From Pyrinomonadaceae bacterium (lineage in GTDB: Bacteria > Acidobacteriota > Blastocatellia > Pyrinomonadales > Pyrinomonadaceae): a stretch of DNA of 64,000 bases. The stretch lies in contig JAGOBH010000002.1 of the NCBI GenBank assembly GCA_017983495.1, forward strand, positions 496,001 through 560,000, read 5' to 3'. Below are positions 27,578-37,292 of the stretch, piece after piece. Below the pieces are notes generated by a model. That model was not told the origin of the DNA and searched no databases. It saw only the letters and a program-made list of their open reading frames with translations. Position 1 is the first letter of the stretch. The number at the start of each line of letters is the position of its first letter. The position numbers were made by a program, and so were the translations under genes.

Positions 27578-29197
27578 ATGAAGCTAACAGCAACCCGCTC
27601 CCGACTTCGCAAACTTACAGACGAGTACGTTCGCCTCGAACAAAAGCTCATGCTCGGCGGCGGGCCGGATAAGATCGAAAAGATCCACAAACAGGGGAAG
27701 TTGACTGCCCGTGAGCGCATTGATCTGCTGTTCGACACGGGATCATTTCGACAGGAGATCGGGCTGCTCGTTGCCTACGACCAATACGACGGCCAGGCTC
27801 CGGCTGCCGCGGTCGTGACGGTCGTCGGAAAGATCGAGGGACGTGAATGCGTCGTCGTTGCAAATGACGCTACGATCAAGGCCGGTGCATGGTATCCGGA
27901 GACGATAAAAAAGATACTGCGTGCCCAGGAGATCGCGATGCGAAACCGCGTACCGATCATCTACCTTGTTGATTCGGCCGGCGTTAACTTGCCCTATCAG
28001 GGAGGCGTTTTTCCGGGACAATACGGAGCGGCACGGATCTTTTATTACAATTCGATCATGCGGCGATATTTGAAAGTCCCGCAGATCTCGGCCGTGATGG
28101 GCATGTGCGTCGCCGGCGGTGCCTATTTGCCGGCACTGAGCGACGTTATATTGATGGTCGAGGGCACATCGTTCATGGGCCTCGGCGGGGCAAACCTTGT
28201 GAAAGGTGCGACTGGCCAGACGATCGACAACGAAACGCTTGGCGGAGCGGCCACACACACTGCCATCTCCGGCGTTGCTCATTTCAAGACCAAAGACGAC
28301 GCCGAGTGTATAGCAAAGATCCGTCAATTGGTCACGGAGTTGCCAACGCCCGAGGTAAACAGGGTTTCGTTGACCGAGAGCCGCGAACCGCAAACGTCGA
28401 TCGACGAGCTCTACAGCCTTTTGCCGGAAGATCATAAAGCTCCTTACGACATGAAAAAGGTGCTTGGTACCTTTCTTGACGAAGGCGGTATTGACGAATT
28501 TCAGGCCGATTTCGCCCGCGAGATGATCTGCGGAACGGCACGCATCGGCGGGATCCTCGTCGGCGTTATTGCTAACTCACGCGGCATGTCGAAAGGCAAA
28601 CCGGGCACGCCGCCTAGATTTGGCGGCATCGTCTACACGGAATCTGCGGAAAAGACGGCGTACTTTATCGAGAATTGCGAACGGCATTCAACGCCGCTCT
28701 TATTCGTTCAGGATGTATCGGGCTTTATGGTCGGTGCCGAGGCGGAACACAGCGGCATCATTCGTGCCGGTGCGCGTTTTGTTGAAGCCATGGCAACCGC
28801 CACGGTCCCGAAGATCGTTCTGACCATCAATCACGCTTCTGGAGCAGGCTATTATGCAATGGCGGGCCAGGGTTTTGACCCTGATTTCATTTTCTCGCTT
28901 CCGACCGGCCGGATGGGCGTGATGGAAGGCGATTCGGCTGCGGTCGCGATCTACGGCACGCAGATCGAAAAGCTAAAAAAAGTGGGCAAAGAACCGCCCG
29001 ACGAGATGCTTGCTGAAATGCAAAGCGTTCGCGACACGTACGACAAAGAACTTGACGCCAAACACGCCGCCGCTCGCGGCCTCGTCGACGCCATCCTGAC
29101 CCCAGAAGATCTTCGCGCGTCGCTGAAACTTGCCTTGCAGACTTGCTTGAACACGAACACTCCGCATATTGGGGCGTTTGTACTTCCGACAATCTAA
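27578..29197 (+). CDS. Acyl-CoA carboxylase beta (carboxyltransferase) subunit
   Basis: Moves a carboxyl group from biotin to an acyl-CoA such as propionyl-, methylcrotonyl- or geranyl-CoA. It has two crotonase-fold halves: N-terminal with ARERIDLLFDTGSF and GGAYLPALSDVILMV, and C-terminal with SGAGYYAMAGQGFDPDF. The oxyanion glycines (MCVAGGAY and ASGAGYYAM) are intact. At 539 residues it is of the methylcrotonyl-CoA carboxylase type, and the AtuA and enoyl-CoA hydratase genes nearby fit branched-chain or terpene acid breakdown. The biotin-carrying alpha subunit is not in the window. Confidence 0.9.
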   Translation: MKLTATRSRLRKLTDEYVRLEQKLMLGGGPDKIEKIHKQGKLTARERIDLLFDTGSFRQEIGLLVAYDQYDGQAPAAAVVTVVGKIEGRECVVVANDATIKAGAWYPETIKKILRAQEIAMRNRVPIIYLVDSAGVNLPYQGGVFPGQYGAARIFYYNSIMRRYLKVPQISAVMGMCVAGGAYLPALSDVILMVEGTSFMGLGGANLVKGATGQTIDNETLGGAATHTAISGVAHFKTKDDAECIAKIRQLVTELPTPEVNRVSLTESREPQTSIDELYSLLPEDHKAPYDMKKVLGTFLDEGGIDEFQADFAREMICGTARIGGILVGVIANSRGMSKGKPGTPPRFGGIVYTESAEKTAYFIENCERHSTPLLFVQDVSGFMVGAEAEHSGIIRAGARFVEAMATATVPKIVLTINHASGAGYYAMAGQGFDPDFIFSLPTGRMGVMEGDSAAVAIYGTQIEKLKKVGKEPPDEMLAEMQSVRDTYDKELDAKHAAARGLVDAILTPEDLRASLKLALQTCLNTNTPHIGAFVLPTI

Positions 29198-29385
29198 AAA
29201 GTTCTGCAGCTGATTTTCAGGATTTTCTGAGCGATTAAGACTATTCTCCACCCAAGCAGGGTCGCACTACGTCAAGTAGCTCATGGCTGGAGTTATTCAT
29301 GTTTCCTCGGCTTTGAACGCGACTCTGCTCTTACCTCATCAGGTTTCCAATAATAAATACTTGCTTAAAGAGAATTGCTCAAATT

Positions 29386-29412
29386 CGTGCCATTCGCGTT
29401 ATTCGTGGCCAA
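29386..29412. repeat. Half-copy of the CACGAAT palindromic repeat
   Basis: ATTCGTGCCATTCGCGTTAT to TCGTGGCC matches the right arms at 5600-5627 and 36400-36433, without a left arm. The 275-base gap between the carboxylase and pyrophosphatase genes otherwise shows nothing recognisable. Confidence 0.55.
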
Positions 29413-29472
29413 AAAGATTAGGTCTCCGCTAGTAGCTGTCAATTACGAGAACGTTGATTTATTGCATTGCAA

Positions 29473-30099
29473 CTACGCCGAAGAACTATCGGCAGTCAGC
29501 AATTCAGCGTAATCCGCGATCGCGGCGTTAATTACGTTGTAGCTTTCCTCGCGACCATATGAATATGCGATCTCGCAGATGTTCGGCTCGTCCGGAAGCG
29601 ATTTGTAGGTCAAAAAGTAATGCTCGAATCGTTCGAGTATGCCTTTTGGCAACTGGGCGATCTCCGCGTATTGCTCAAAGACCTTGTCGCCTTTTAGTAC
29701 GGCAATGATCTTGTCGTCGGCTTCGCCTCCGTCGATCAGGCAAAAGCCGCCGATCGGAACCGCTTTCAGCAAGATGTCGCCGCGAGGAATGTGGTGTTCG
29801 CTTAGTACGAGAATATCGAGCGGGTCATTGTCACCGTCGGATATCGAGCTAGTTGCCTGGCTGCGGGCAAGAGTGGCAATTCTGTCACCGCAATATGTCC
29901 GAGGAATAAAACCGTAGTTGGCCGGAACAACGTTTGAATACTGTTGCGGCCGGTCTATCTTGAGGTAGCCGGTCTCTTTATCCACTTCATATTTCACCGT
30001 GTCACGCGGTACGATCTCGATAAAAACATTGACCTCACGAGGAGCGTTCTCGCCGATCGAAATACCATGCCATGGATGAGCCTTATTTGTTCGAAACAT
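29473..30099 (-). CDS. ppa: Inorganic pyrophosphatase, family I
   Basis: Splits pyrophosphate to phosphate with Mg, driving biosynthetic reactions. The signature DGDNDPLDILV holds three metal-binding aspartates, and EADDKII holds the next pair. YGFIPRTYCGDR and LERFEHYFLTYK fit the family. At 208 residues the protein is slightly longer than the E. coli enzyme (175), partly through the N-terminal 25 residues before the core. Confidence 0.93.
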   Translation of the reverse strand: MFRTNKAHPWHGISIGENAPREVNVFIEIVPRDTVKYEVDKETGYLKIDRPQQYSNVVPANYGFIPRTYCGDRIATLARSQATSSISDGDNDPLDILVLSEHHIPRGDILLKAVPIGGFCLIDGGEADDKIIAVLKGDKVFEQYAEIAQLPKGILERFEHYFLTYKSLPDEPNICEIAYSYGREESYNVINAAIADYAELLTADSSSA

Positions 30100-30204
30100 A
30101 TCGATAGTTTAGCAGAAGTGACCAGGACAAAGCGTGCTCTGGAAGCATAGGTAAATGGGGCCACCTCTGTGACCAATCCGAACTCTGTGGTTAAATATCA
30201 TAGA

Positions 30205-30789
30205 ATGTCAGACGAACTCGATATCGAATACCGGGATGGGGCCGTTGTTGTCCGTTTTATACGACCCGGGATACGAAATCCGCTTTCTGTGTCAGTACTG
30301 AGGCAACTCCACACGATCGTCGATAACCTCTCCGATGAAAGTCCGTTTGATCGGATCGTATTCACGGGAATGGAGGACATCTTCGCATCCGGCGCGGATC
30401 TGCGTGAGATCGCGGCGGTGCGACGGGAAGATGCACGTGAATTCGCATTACGCGGCCAAACCTTGATGACGAAGATCTCTCAATTGCAGATAACGGCAAT
30501 CGCGGCGGTCAACGGTTTTTGCTTCGGTGGAGCACTCGATCTGGCTTTGGCGTGTGACAAGCGCTTTGCTTCGCCGACTGCTCTTTTTTCTCATCCAGGA
30601 GCCGGGTTGGGAATTATCACCGGCTGGGGCGGCACACAGCGTCTTCCGCGGCTTGTAGGTGAAGCCACAGCTCTTGAAATGTTGTTCACCGGAATGCGTA
30701 TGACGGCTGCCGAAGCCATTAATTGCGGGTTGATCGACTTGCTCTCTGACGATCCGCTCGCGGAAGCTCTCGGATTCGGAACTATTTGA
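30205..30789 (+). CDS. Enoyl-CoA hydratase/isomerase family protein, short, with altered active site
   Basis: Crotonase fold of about 194 residues when started at ATG 30205 (MSDELDIEYRDG); a GTG at 30169 would add 12. The CoA-binding and oxyanion segments are FASGADLREI and AVNGFCFGGALDLALACD. The stretch SHPGAGLGIITGWGGTQRL has glycine where hydratases carry the first catalytic Glu, while the second (ALEM) is kept. The protein stops about 50 residues early, losing the C-terminal helices used for trimer packing. It overlaps the next gene by a base. It may catalyse a different crotonase reaction or be a non-catalytic remnant. Confidence 0.75.
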   Translation: MSDELDIEYRDGAVVVRFIRPGIRNPLSVSVLRQLHTIVDNLSDESPFDRIVFTGMEDIFASGADLREIAAVRREDAREFALRGQTLMTKISQLQITAIAAVNGFCFGGALDLALACDKRFASPTALFSHPGAGLGIITGWGGTQRLPRLVGEATALEMLFTGMRMTAAEAINCGLIDLLSDDPLAEALGFGTI

Positions 30790-32672
30790 TGATGGAACGA
30801 CCAAATTTCAAACAGGAACTGCTGTCGTTGGCGATCGTAGCTGTTGTTGCTTTCGCTGTATTTGCACCATCGCTCGGAGGCGATTTTGTCTATGACGATA
30901 AGCGGCAGGTCGCGGAAAATCCGCTGATCCAGAACCCGGCGTTGTACTCGCAGGCACTGCTTTCCGACGTCTGGGCTTTCAAAGGCGACGGTACGATATC
31001 CGCGAGTAATTATTGGCGGCCGACCTTTACCGCGCTTTCAATCATCAATTTCAGATTGTTTGGCCTCGAACCGTTCGGCTGGCATTTGATCAATGTTCTG
31101 CTTCACGTCGGCGTCTGTTTGCTGGCGTATTGGTTTCTGAGGCGATTGGGGATGGGCAAGGTGCCGTCACTCGCCGTTACAATTCTATTTGCTGTTCACC
31201 CGGTCCATACGGAATCTGTCGCCTGGGTGGCGGGCTCGCCCGATCTTTTATTTTCCGCAAGTTTGCTAGCATCGCTGATCTTCGCCGACCGAGTTTTTAC
31301 AAAGCAAGGAAAGCCCTTATGGATTGACATCGCGATCGCCTCAATTCTCTATGCAGCAGCACTCGGTTCGAAAGAAGTCGCTCTACTGTGTTTACCGCTC
31401 TATTATCTGCTTTGGGCATTTCGGCGAGAGGATACCGGACCGACCGCAACCGTCGCGGTTTGGAAGCCGATGTTCGGAATAATGACCGTCATCGCCTTTG
31501 TTTATTTCGTAGTTCGATGGTCTATCGTCGGCAGTCTTAGCCGCCCGGCAGAGGATTCGGCAAGTTTGGCTTCGGCGTTGATGAGCGCTCCGCTCGTTTT
31601 CGCGTTCTACCTTCATCAGACGCTTTTCCCGATAATTCTCGCGACCAATTATTCGATTAGGCCGGTCACAAGTCCCGGACTGTTCAATTTCGTTTTGCCG
31701 CTCGTCGCGTGTTTGGTGGCGGGAGCGGCGATCTTTTGGGCATGGCGTCGCGGCGGCGTTGAGCGCTTGGCGGTGGCAATCTTCGTTTTACCGCTGATCC
31801 CGGTGTTCAATATTATCGCTTTCCCTCCCGAACAGATCGTGCACGACCGGTATCTATATCTTCCGCTGCTTGGTGCCTGTGTTTTGCTGGTGACTGTAGC
31901 CCTCAATATAGCAGCTAAGTTCTTTGGTGAAAGGGCGAATACCGCTTTGATAGTCGCAGCTGTCGCGATATCGATCCCGCTTTTCATCAAAACGGTTTCA
32001 TACAGCCGGGTTTGGGCTACCGACCTCACTCTCTGGCAGCAGGCGGTTACGGTTGATAGTTCGTCGGCTTCTAATTGGAGCCAGCTTGGTGCGATCTTGT
32101 CGGAGAAAAAGCAGACCGCCGATTCGATCGCGGCCTATGACCGCTCTATTGAGATCCGTTCGACGCCATTGGCGCTAATGGGAAGGGCGCGGGGTTATAT
32201 CGCCTCTGGGCGTTTTGACGATGCGGTACGAGACTCAAAAGCGGTAGTCCAAACTCCGCTCGATAGCATTAATGCATACACACTTTTTCAAAGCTATGAA
32301 ACGCTGGGGCAGGCGCTTGAGCGAAGCGGGCAGGCAGCTGAGGCCGAGCGTGTATTTCGGGAAGCAAGAACAAAACTTCCGATCTACGCAGCGACCATCA
32401 CTGAAAAGCTGGCCGTGGTCTTGTATCAACAAAATCGTAAAGCAGAAGCTCTGACAGAACTGATAAATATCCGTGATCAGGCAGGCAGGGAAATGTTGAT
32501 CGACGCAAAGGTCGTCTATTTTCGACTCGGTCTGCTTTACGGCGAACAGGGTAACATTGCGGAAGCGAAGCGAAACTTACAGGATTTCGTCGCCGCGACG
32601 TCTAATACAAGATCACCAGTGATTGTCGGTTACCGGAATCAGTCGATCGCGACTCTAAACAAACTGAAATAG
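30789..32672 (+). CDS. Polytopic membrane protein with C-terminal TPR repeats (TMTC-like)
   Basis: The N-terminal 390 residues hold about ten membrane helices, and the first loop carries FVYDDKRQVAENPLIQ and ASNYWRPTFTALS, the motif set of the TMTC/O-mannosyltransferase-like group, where the DD pair is the likely catalytic site. A periplasmic TPR region follows from about residue 420 to the end. Eukaryotic relatives transfer mannose to proteins; bacterial ones are mostly uncharacterised. The start ATG 30789 overlaps the TGA of the preceding gene. Confidence 0.8.
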   Translation: MMERPNFKQELLSLAIVAVVAFAVFAPSLGGDFVYDDKRQVAENPLIQNPALYSQALLSDVWAFKGDGTISASNYWRPTFTALSIINFRLFGLEPFGWHLINVLLHVGVCLLAYWFLRRLGMGKVPSLAVTILFAVHPVHTESVAWVAGSPDLLFSASLLASLIFADRVFTKQGKPLWIDIAIASILYAAALGSKEVALLCLPLYYLLWAFRREDTGPTATVAVWKPMFGIMTVIAFVYFVVRWSIVGSLSRPAEDSASLASALMSAPLVFAFYLHQTLFPIILATNYSIRPVTSPGLFNFVLPLVACLVAGAAIFWAWRRGGVERLAVAIFVLPLIPVFNIIAFPPEQIVHDRYLYLPLLGACVLLVTVALNIAAKFFGERANTALIVAAVAISIPLFIKTVSYSRVWATDLTLWQQAVTVDSSSASNWSQLGAILSEKKQTADSIAAYDRSIEIRSTPLALMGRARGYIASGRFDDAVRDSKAVVQTPLDSINAYTLFQSYETLGQALERSGQAAEAERVFREARTKLPIYAATITEKLAVVLYQQNRKAEALTELINIRDQAGREMLIDAKVVYFRLGLLYGEQGNIAEAKRNLQDFVAATSNTRSPVIVGYRNQSIATLNKLK

Positions 32673-32820
32673 AAAAGGGCAAATGTCCAACCGAAGTTGC
32701 GGCGGTTAACCAAACCCGTACCGAATTGACGCGATTCGACTTGATTTAAGCTAAGAACAAATTTCTAATAGTGGTTCAGCCATTTTGAAAGATCTTCGAC
32801 CTAGACGACGGATAAACCAA

Positions 32821-33165
32821 ATGAAAGTATCACTGTTAAAACTTGCACATGCTCGCTCGGGCGATAAGGGCGACACTGCCAATGTTGGTATAATCGCCCT
32901 CAAAGACGAATTTTACCCGATCCTTGCCCGAGAACTGACCGCCGACGCTGTAAAGGAACATTTCGGGCCGATGGTTAAGGGCGGCGTGGAACGATTTGAA
33001 TTGCCTAATCTCGGAGCACTCAACTTTCTTCTTCACGGGTCGCTCGGTGGCGGCGGAACACTCAGTTTGATGACCGATGCTCAGGGCAAAACCTTCTCGA
33101 CGGCACTTTTGAGAATGTTTGTCGAAATACCCGATACCGAGGCCGCTGAACTAGGGCTTGCATGA
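32821..33165 (+). CDS. AtuA C-terminal (ferredoxin-like) domain as a separate small protein
   Basis: A 114-residue protein starting MKVSLLKLAHARSGDKGD, the exact N-terminal motif of the small C-terminal domain normally fused to AtuA (DUF1446) proteins of acyclic terpene utilisation. The GGVERFELPNLGALNFLLHG and GGGGTLSLMTDAQGK motifs agree. The large AtuA half is encoded on the opposite strand at 38527-39948. The ATG at 32821 is preferred over a TTG at 32785, since the extra 12 residues are not conserved-looking. The stop overlaps the hydrolase start (ATGA). Confidence 0.85.
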   Translation: MKVSLLKLAHARSGDKGDTANVGIIALKDEFYPILARELTADAVKEHFGPMVKGGVERFELPNLGALNFLLHGSLGGGGTLSLMTDAQGKTFSTALLRMFVEIPDTEAAELGLA

Positions 33166-34043
33166 ACTACGACGAACGCATTTCGTTTGGCTATGCCGAT
33201 TTGGGCAGCGTCAAGCTGCATTACGCCACGGCCGGCAGCGGCGAGAGGCTCGTCATCTTGCTTCACGGTTTTCCGGAATTCTGGTACTCGTGGCGTCACC
33301 AGATCGTCGGGCTTAGCGATCGGTACACGGTTGTCGCTCCAGACATGCGAGGCTACAACCTTTCCGACAAGCCGAGTAATAAGTCCGATTATGAGATCGA
33401 AAAGCTGGTCGGTGACATCGTTGGGTTAATTAAGCACTTTGGAAGGGAAAATGCGGCCGTTATCGGCCATGATTGGGGAGCATCGGTCGCCTGGGCTCTT
33501 GCCTCAAAACGTCCGGACGTAATTTGGAAACTCGGGGCTCTTCAAGTGCCCCCGATCCCGATCTGGAAACGCAACCAGACCGCCGCACAATTTCTCGCCA
33601 GCTGGTATATGTTCTTTTTTCAACTACCAAGCTTGCCGGAGTTTCGTCTGAGGCAGAGTAATTTTGGACCGTTAGCACGAGCGATATGTGAGTCCACCGC
33701 AAAACCGGGTGTATTTTCGGACGAAGAGATCGGCGAATACCGAAAGGCGTGGGGACGGGAGTTTGCCATCACAGCGATGCTCAATTATTACCGGGCAAAT
33801 ATCGTCAAACGCATTTTTGGCAAAAGCTCGGGGCTCACCAAGATCGCGATCCCGACGCTTTTTATTTACGGTGAGAAGGATCGAGCTGTCGTGCCCCAAA
33901 CAGTTGAGGGCATCGGCGATATGATCGACGCTCCGTTCACCGAGCATCGGATCGCCGAGAGCGGACATTGGGTTCAGCAGGAGTCTCGCGACGAGGTGAC
34001 CGAGGTCATTGGGCGATTCTTAGACGGCGAACAAATTTTCTAA
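33162..34043 (+). CDS. Alpha/beta hydrolase of the epoxide-hydrolase/haloalkane-dehalogenase type
   Basis: A 293-residue soluble enzyme. HGFPEFWYSWRHQI (35-48) is the oxyanion motif of this class, the nucleophile is Asp104 in GHDWGA, and the late histidine is in ESGHWVQQE near residue 268. The aspartate nucleophile excludes esterase-type chemistry and points to opening of epoxides or removal of halogens from alkanes. It is translationally coupled to the AtuA C-terminal domain gene, so it probably acts on a terpene or branched acid intermediate. Confidence 0.85.
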   Translation: MNYDERISFGYADLGSVKLHYATAGSGERLVILLHGFPEFWYSWRHQIVGLSDRYTVVAPDMRGYNLSDKPSNKSDYEIEKLVGDIVGLIKHFGRENAAVIGHDWGASVAWALASKRPDVIWKLGALQVPPIPIWKRNQTAAQFLASWYMFFFQLPSLPEFRLRQSNFGPLARAICESTAKPGVFSDEEIGEYRKAWGREFAITAMLNYYRANIVKRIFGKSSGLTKIAIPTLFIYGEKDRAVVPQTVEGIGDMIDAPFTEHRIAESGHWVQQESRDEVTEVIGRFLDGEQIF

Positions 34044-34077
34044 CAGGTTTCAATTCTTACGACGATTCGGAGGCTAA

Positions 34078-36315
34078 ATGTACAGGTCAATTTTTCAGGT
34101 GATCATCACCGCTACACTTTCAGCATCGATGCTGGCTCAGGGAATGGTCAAGCCGGCCACGATGGGTGGTTTTTCGGCAGACGCGGCAAAGGCCCAGCGC
34201 GAACTCGAGGCTAAATTTGACTCATATCTTAAGCCCGAGAACCTCCGCGGCTGGATGAAGCGTCTCTCTGCACGGCCGCACCATTTGGGTTCCGCGTACG
34301 GCAAAGAGAATGCTGATTTTATGGCTGCCCAGTTTCGCTCCTGGGGTTATGAGACGTCGTTAGAAGAATTTGAGGTACTGTTCCCGACGCCAAAGACACG
34401 ACTGGTCGAAATGACCTCTCCCGAGAAATTCACGCTGAAGCTAAACGAGCCGCCAGTCAATGGCGACGCCTCGTCCGAACAGCAGAGCGAGCAGCTTCCG
34501 ACCTATAACGCATACTCCATCGACGGTGATGTCAGCGGCCCGCTTGTTTACGTAAATTACGGAACGCCGGCCGATTACGAAGAGCTCGATCGTCGCGGCA
34601 TAAGCGTCAAGGGAAAGGTCGTCATTTCGCGATACGGCGGTTCATGGCGCGGAATCAAGCCGAAGGTCGCCGCCGAACGCGGAGCTGTTGGCTGCATCAT
34701 CTACTCCGATCCGAAGAATGACGGATTTTATCAGGGCGAAGTCTACCCGAAAGGTTCGTTTCGCAACGAGAACGGCGTACAGCGTGGCTCCGTGATGGAT
34801 ATGCCGCTGTACCCCGGCGATCCGCTGACCAAAGGCGTCGGCGCCGTCAAGGGTGCAAAGCGAATAGATCGCAGCCAGGCTGAAACGCTTACGAAAATAC
34901 CGGTATTGCCGATTTCCTATGCCGATGCACAGCCGCTGCTCAAGAATCTCGACGGAGCCGTCGTGCCGGACACATGGCGTGGAGCTTTACCTCTGACGTA
35001 CCATTTCGGCGGAAATACACCGACGGTTCGGATCAAGCTCGAATTCAATTGGGATATTAAGAAAATCTATAACGTCATCGCAAAGATGCCGGGGAGCGAG
35101 TTTCCTGATGAGTGGATCATTCGCGGCAATCACCACGACGCGTGGGTCAACGGTGCCGACGATCCGATCAGCGGGCTTGTTGCCGAGATGGAAGAGGCTC
35201 GAGCGATCGGCGAACTCGCCAAAACCGGCTGGCGGCCGAAACGAACGATAGTTTACGCCGCCTGGGATGCCGAAGAGCAGGGATTGATGGGCTCCACCGA
35301 ATGGGTCGAAACGCACGCGGCTGAACTGAAACAAAAGGCTGCGGTCTATATCAATACCGACTCGAACGGCCGGGGATTCCTCGGCATGGGCGGTTCGCAT
35401 ACGCTGGAACGGTTTATCAATGACGTCGCACGCGACGTGCCTGATCCGCAGATAAAGATGTCGGTATGGGAACGCAGCCGGGCACAGCAGATCATCGACG
35501 GTTCGCCCGCTCAGCGTTCTGACGCAATGAACCGCGGCGATCTCAGGATCGGCGCACTCGGTTCGGGATCGGACTTTACGCCGTTCCTTCAGCATTTGGG
35601 GATCGCGTCGCTCAATCTCGGCTTTGGCGGCGAGGACGACGGCGGGTCATATCATTCGATCTACGATTCGTTCGAGCATTACACCCGTTTCGGCGACACT
35701 GATTTTGCCTACGGCGTCACGCTGTCTAAGGTATGCGGCCGCTCAGTGTTGCGGCTCGCTAACGCGGAAACGCTGCCGTTTGAGTTTGGCAATTTCGCCG
35801 ACACGATCGGGCAGTACGTCGTCGAAGTGACGCGTCTGGCCGATTCGATGCGTGAAGATACACGTTTGATGAATCAGGCGATATCCAGCGGCTTGCTCGC
35901 CGCGGTACAGGATCCGCGGAAGAAAGTGATACTGCCGTCAACGAAAGATTCCGTGCCGTATCTGAACTTTGCACCGCTGAATAACGCACTTGCAAAGCTT
36001 CAGGAGAGCTCAAAGAATTTTCAGAAGGTCTCCGGCGGAACATTGTCACTCGCCGGAAAGAAAGAGTTGAACCGCATAATGATCAACACTGAGCGTGCGT
36101 TGACCCGTTCTGAGGGCTTGCCGCGACGTGATTGGTTCACGCACCAGATCTACGCTCCCGGTTTCTACACCGGCTATGGCGTCAAGACCCTGCCCGGCGT
36201 CCGCGAAGCGATCGAACAACGCGACTGGAAAGAAGCGGGCGAGCAGATACTTATCGTCGCCGCGACGCTCGAACGCTTTGCCGCAGAGATCGACAAGGCC
36301 GCGAAGCTTTTTTAG
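34078..36315 (+). CDS. M28 family zinc peptidase, glutamate-carboxypeptidase-II type
   Basis: A secreted 745-residue protein with a signal peptide (1-23). It has a PA domain (about 150-320) and the M28 peptidase core: first metal His/Asp in GNHHDAWVNGADDPISG, the general base pair in WDAEEQGLMGS, NTDSNGRG and YHSIYDSFEHYTRFGD. The C-terminal 160 residues resemble the transferrin-receptor-like dimerisation domain. The order signal-PA-peptidase-dimer domain equals that of PSMA-type enzymes, which trim acidic C-terminal residues. It acts outside the cytoplasm. Confidence 0.93.
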   Translation: MYRSIFQVIITATLSASMLAQGMVKPATMGGFSADAAKAQRELEAKFDSYLKPENLRGWMKRLSARPHHLGSAYGKENADFMAAQFRSWGYETSLEEFEVLFPTPKTRLVEMTSPEKFTLKLNEPPVNGDASSEQQSEQLPTYNAYSIDGDVSGPLVYVNYGTPADYEELDRRGISVKGKVVISRYGGSWRGIKPKVAAERGAVGCIIYSDPKNDGFYQGEVYPKGSFRNENGVQRGSVMDMPLYPGDPLTKGVGAVKGAKRIDRSQAETLTKIPVLPISYADAQPLLKNLDGAVVPDTWRGALPLTYHFGGNTPTVRIKLEFNWDIKKIYNVIAKMPGSEFPDEWIIRGNHHDAWVNGADDPISGLVAEMEEARAIGELAKTGWRPKRTIVYAAWDAEEQGLMGSTEWVETHAAELKQKAAVYINTDSNGRGFLGMGGSHTLERFINDVARDVPDPQIKMSVWERSRAQQIIDGSPAQRSDAMNRGDLRIGALGSGSDFTPFLQHLGIASLNLGFGGEDDGGSYHSIYDSFEHYTRFGDTDFAYGVTLSKVCGRSVLRLANAETLPFEFGNFADTIGQYVVEVTRLADSMREDTRLMNQAISSGLLAAVQDPRKKVILPSTKDSVPYLNFAPLNNALAKLQESSKNFQKVSGGTLSLAGKKELNRIMINTERALTRSEGLPRRDWFTHQIYAPGFYTGYGVKTLPGVREAIEQRDWKEAGEQILIVAATLERFAAEIDKAAKLF

Positions 36316-36322
36316 GGGGGAG

Positions 36323-36433
36323 TTTTAGCCATGAATTGACACGAATGGACACGAATTAGACGAAGACCGTAAGTAGAATAGGCGTTCGTAGCGATTCCTG
36401 ATTCGTGTTAATTTGTGCCATTCGTGGCTAAAC
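36323..36433. repeat. Palindromic intergenic repeat of the CACGAAT type
   Basis: Left arm 36323-36358 (TTTTAGCCATGAATTGACAC onward) and right arm 36400-36433 (GATTCGTGTTAATTTGTGCC onward) form a long imperfect hairpin that fills the gap between the M28 peptidase and the enoyl-CoA hydratase genes. Confidence 0.7.
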
Positions 36434-36440
36434 AAATCAT

Positions 36441-37196
36441 ATGTCCACAATCCTTGCAGAAAATAACGGCAGCATCCGAACACTAACCTTAAACCGTCCT
36501 GATAAACGGAACGCGTTAAACGATGCGTTGATCGCCGATCTAAAGGCCGCTTTGCGTGAGGCTGATACTGATGAAAGTTTGCTCGCCGTTGTGATTCGTG
36601 GGGCGGGGAAGGATTTTTGTTCGGGGGCGGATCTTTCGGCGTTGCAGAAGATCGCGACGGCGAGTTATGAGGAGAATATTGAGGACGCTCGAAGCTTAGC
36701 CGACTTGTTTGCATTGATACGGAGTGTTCGGGTGCCGGTCATTGCGGCGGTGCATGGGCGGGCACTTGCGGGCGGGTGCGGGCTTGCTTTGGGGTGTGAT
36801 CTGGTTGTCGCGGGTGAATCCGCACGTTTTGGTTTTTCGGAAGTGAAGATCGGGTTTGTTCCGGCGATGGTTGCGGCGATATTGCGGCGAAATCTCGGTG
36901 AAAAGAAGAGTTTCGAACTGCTCACCCAGGGCTTCGAATTCACCGCCGGCGAAGCGTTACAACTCGGTCTCATCAACCGCGTCGCCCCCGACGACAAGCT
37001 CACCGCCACCGTGATGGATCTCGCCAGCGTTTACGCAAAAGTAAGCGGCTCCGCCGTCGCGATGACCAAACGCCTCCTCCACGACATCGACGCCGACACC
37101 TACCAAACCGCCATCGAAAAAGGCGTCACCGTCAACGCCACCGCCCGCATGACCGACGACTGTCGACGCGAAATCGCTAAGTTTTTGGAGAAGTAA
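36441..37196 (+). CDS. Enoyl-CoA hydratase/isomerase
   Basis: A full-length (251 residues) crotonase. The CoA-binding segment is NRPDKRNALND, the oxyanion holes are FCSGADLSAL and RALAGGCGLALGCDLVV, and the C-terminal helices are complete. The position of the first catalytic Glu is kept (GFSEVKIGF), while the second region reads GEKKSFELL. It adds water to, or shifts, a double bond of an acyl-CoA, fitting the carboxylase and AtuA genes nearby. It could be the methylglutaconyl-CoA-hydratase-like enzyme of leucine breakdown, but the substrate is not certain. Confidence 0.88.
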   Translation: MSTILAENNGSIRTLTLNRPDKRNALNDALIADLKAALREADTDESLLAVVIRGAGKDFCSGADLSALQKIATASYEENIEDARSLADLFALIRSVRVPVIAAVHGRALAGGCGLALGCDLVVAGESARFGFSEVKIGFVPAMVAAILRRNLGEKKSFELLTQGFEFTAGEALQLGLINRVAPDDKLTATVMDLASVYAKVSGSAVAMTKRLLHDIDADTYQTAIEKGVTVNATARMTDDCRREIAKFLEK

Positions 37197-37210
37197 GGAT
37201 GCAGAGCCAG

Positions 37211-37256
37211 TTGCAGAAGCCCGCACGAAGTAAGGGCACCGTTTGGCAGTGATCGA
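37211..37256 (+). repeat. Repeat copy 1 flanking the Y1 transposase
   Basis: TTGCAGAAGCCCGCACGAAG, then TAAGGGCACC and GATCGA. Direct copy at 37855-37896 and inverted copy at 37954-37985. It lies upstream of the transposase start. Confidence 0.7.
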
Positions 37257-37292
37257 CCTATTATTACGAGAGCTTGTTAAGAGCGGAAACCG

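Noticed and set aside
29240..29330. Inverted repeat GCAGGGTCGC ... GCGACTCTGC in the gap after the carboxylase gene
   Set aside because: Only about 10 bases pair, with a mismatch, over a loop of some 60 bases; too weak to call without other copies.
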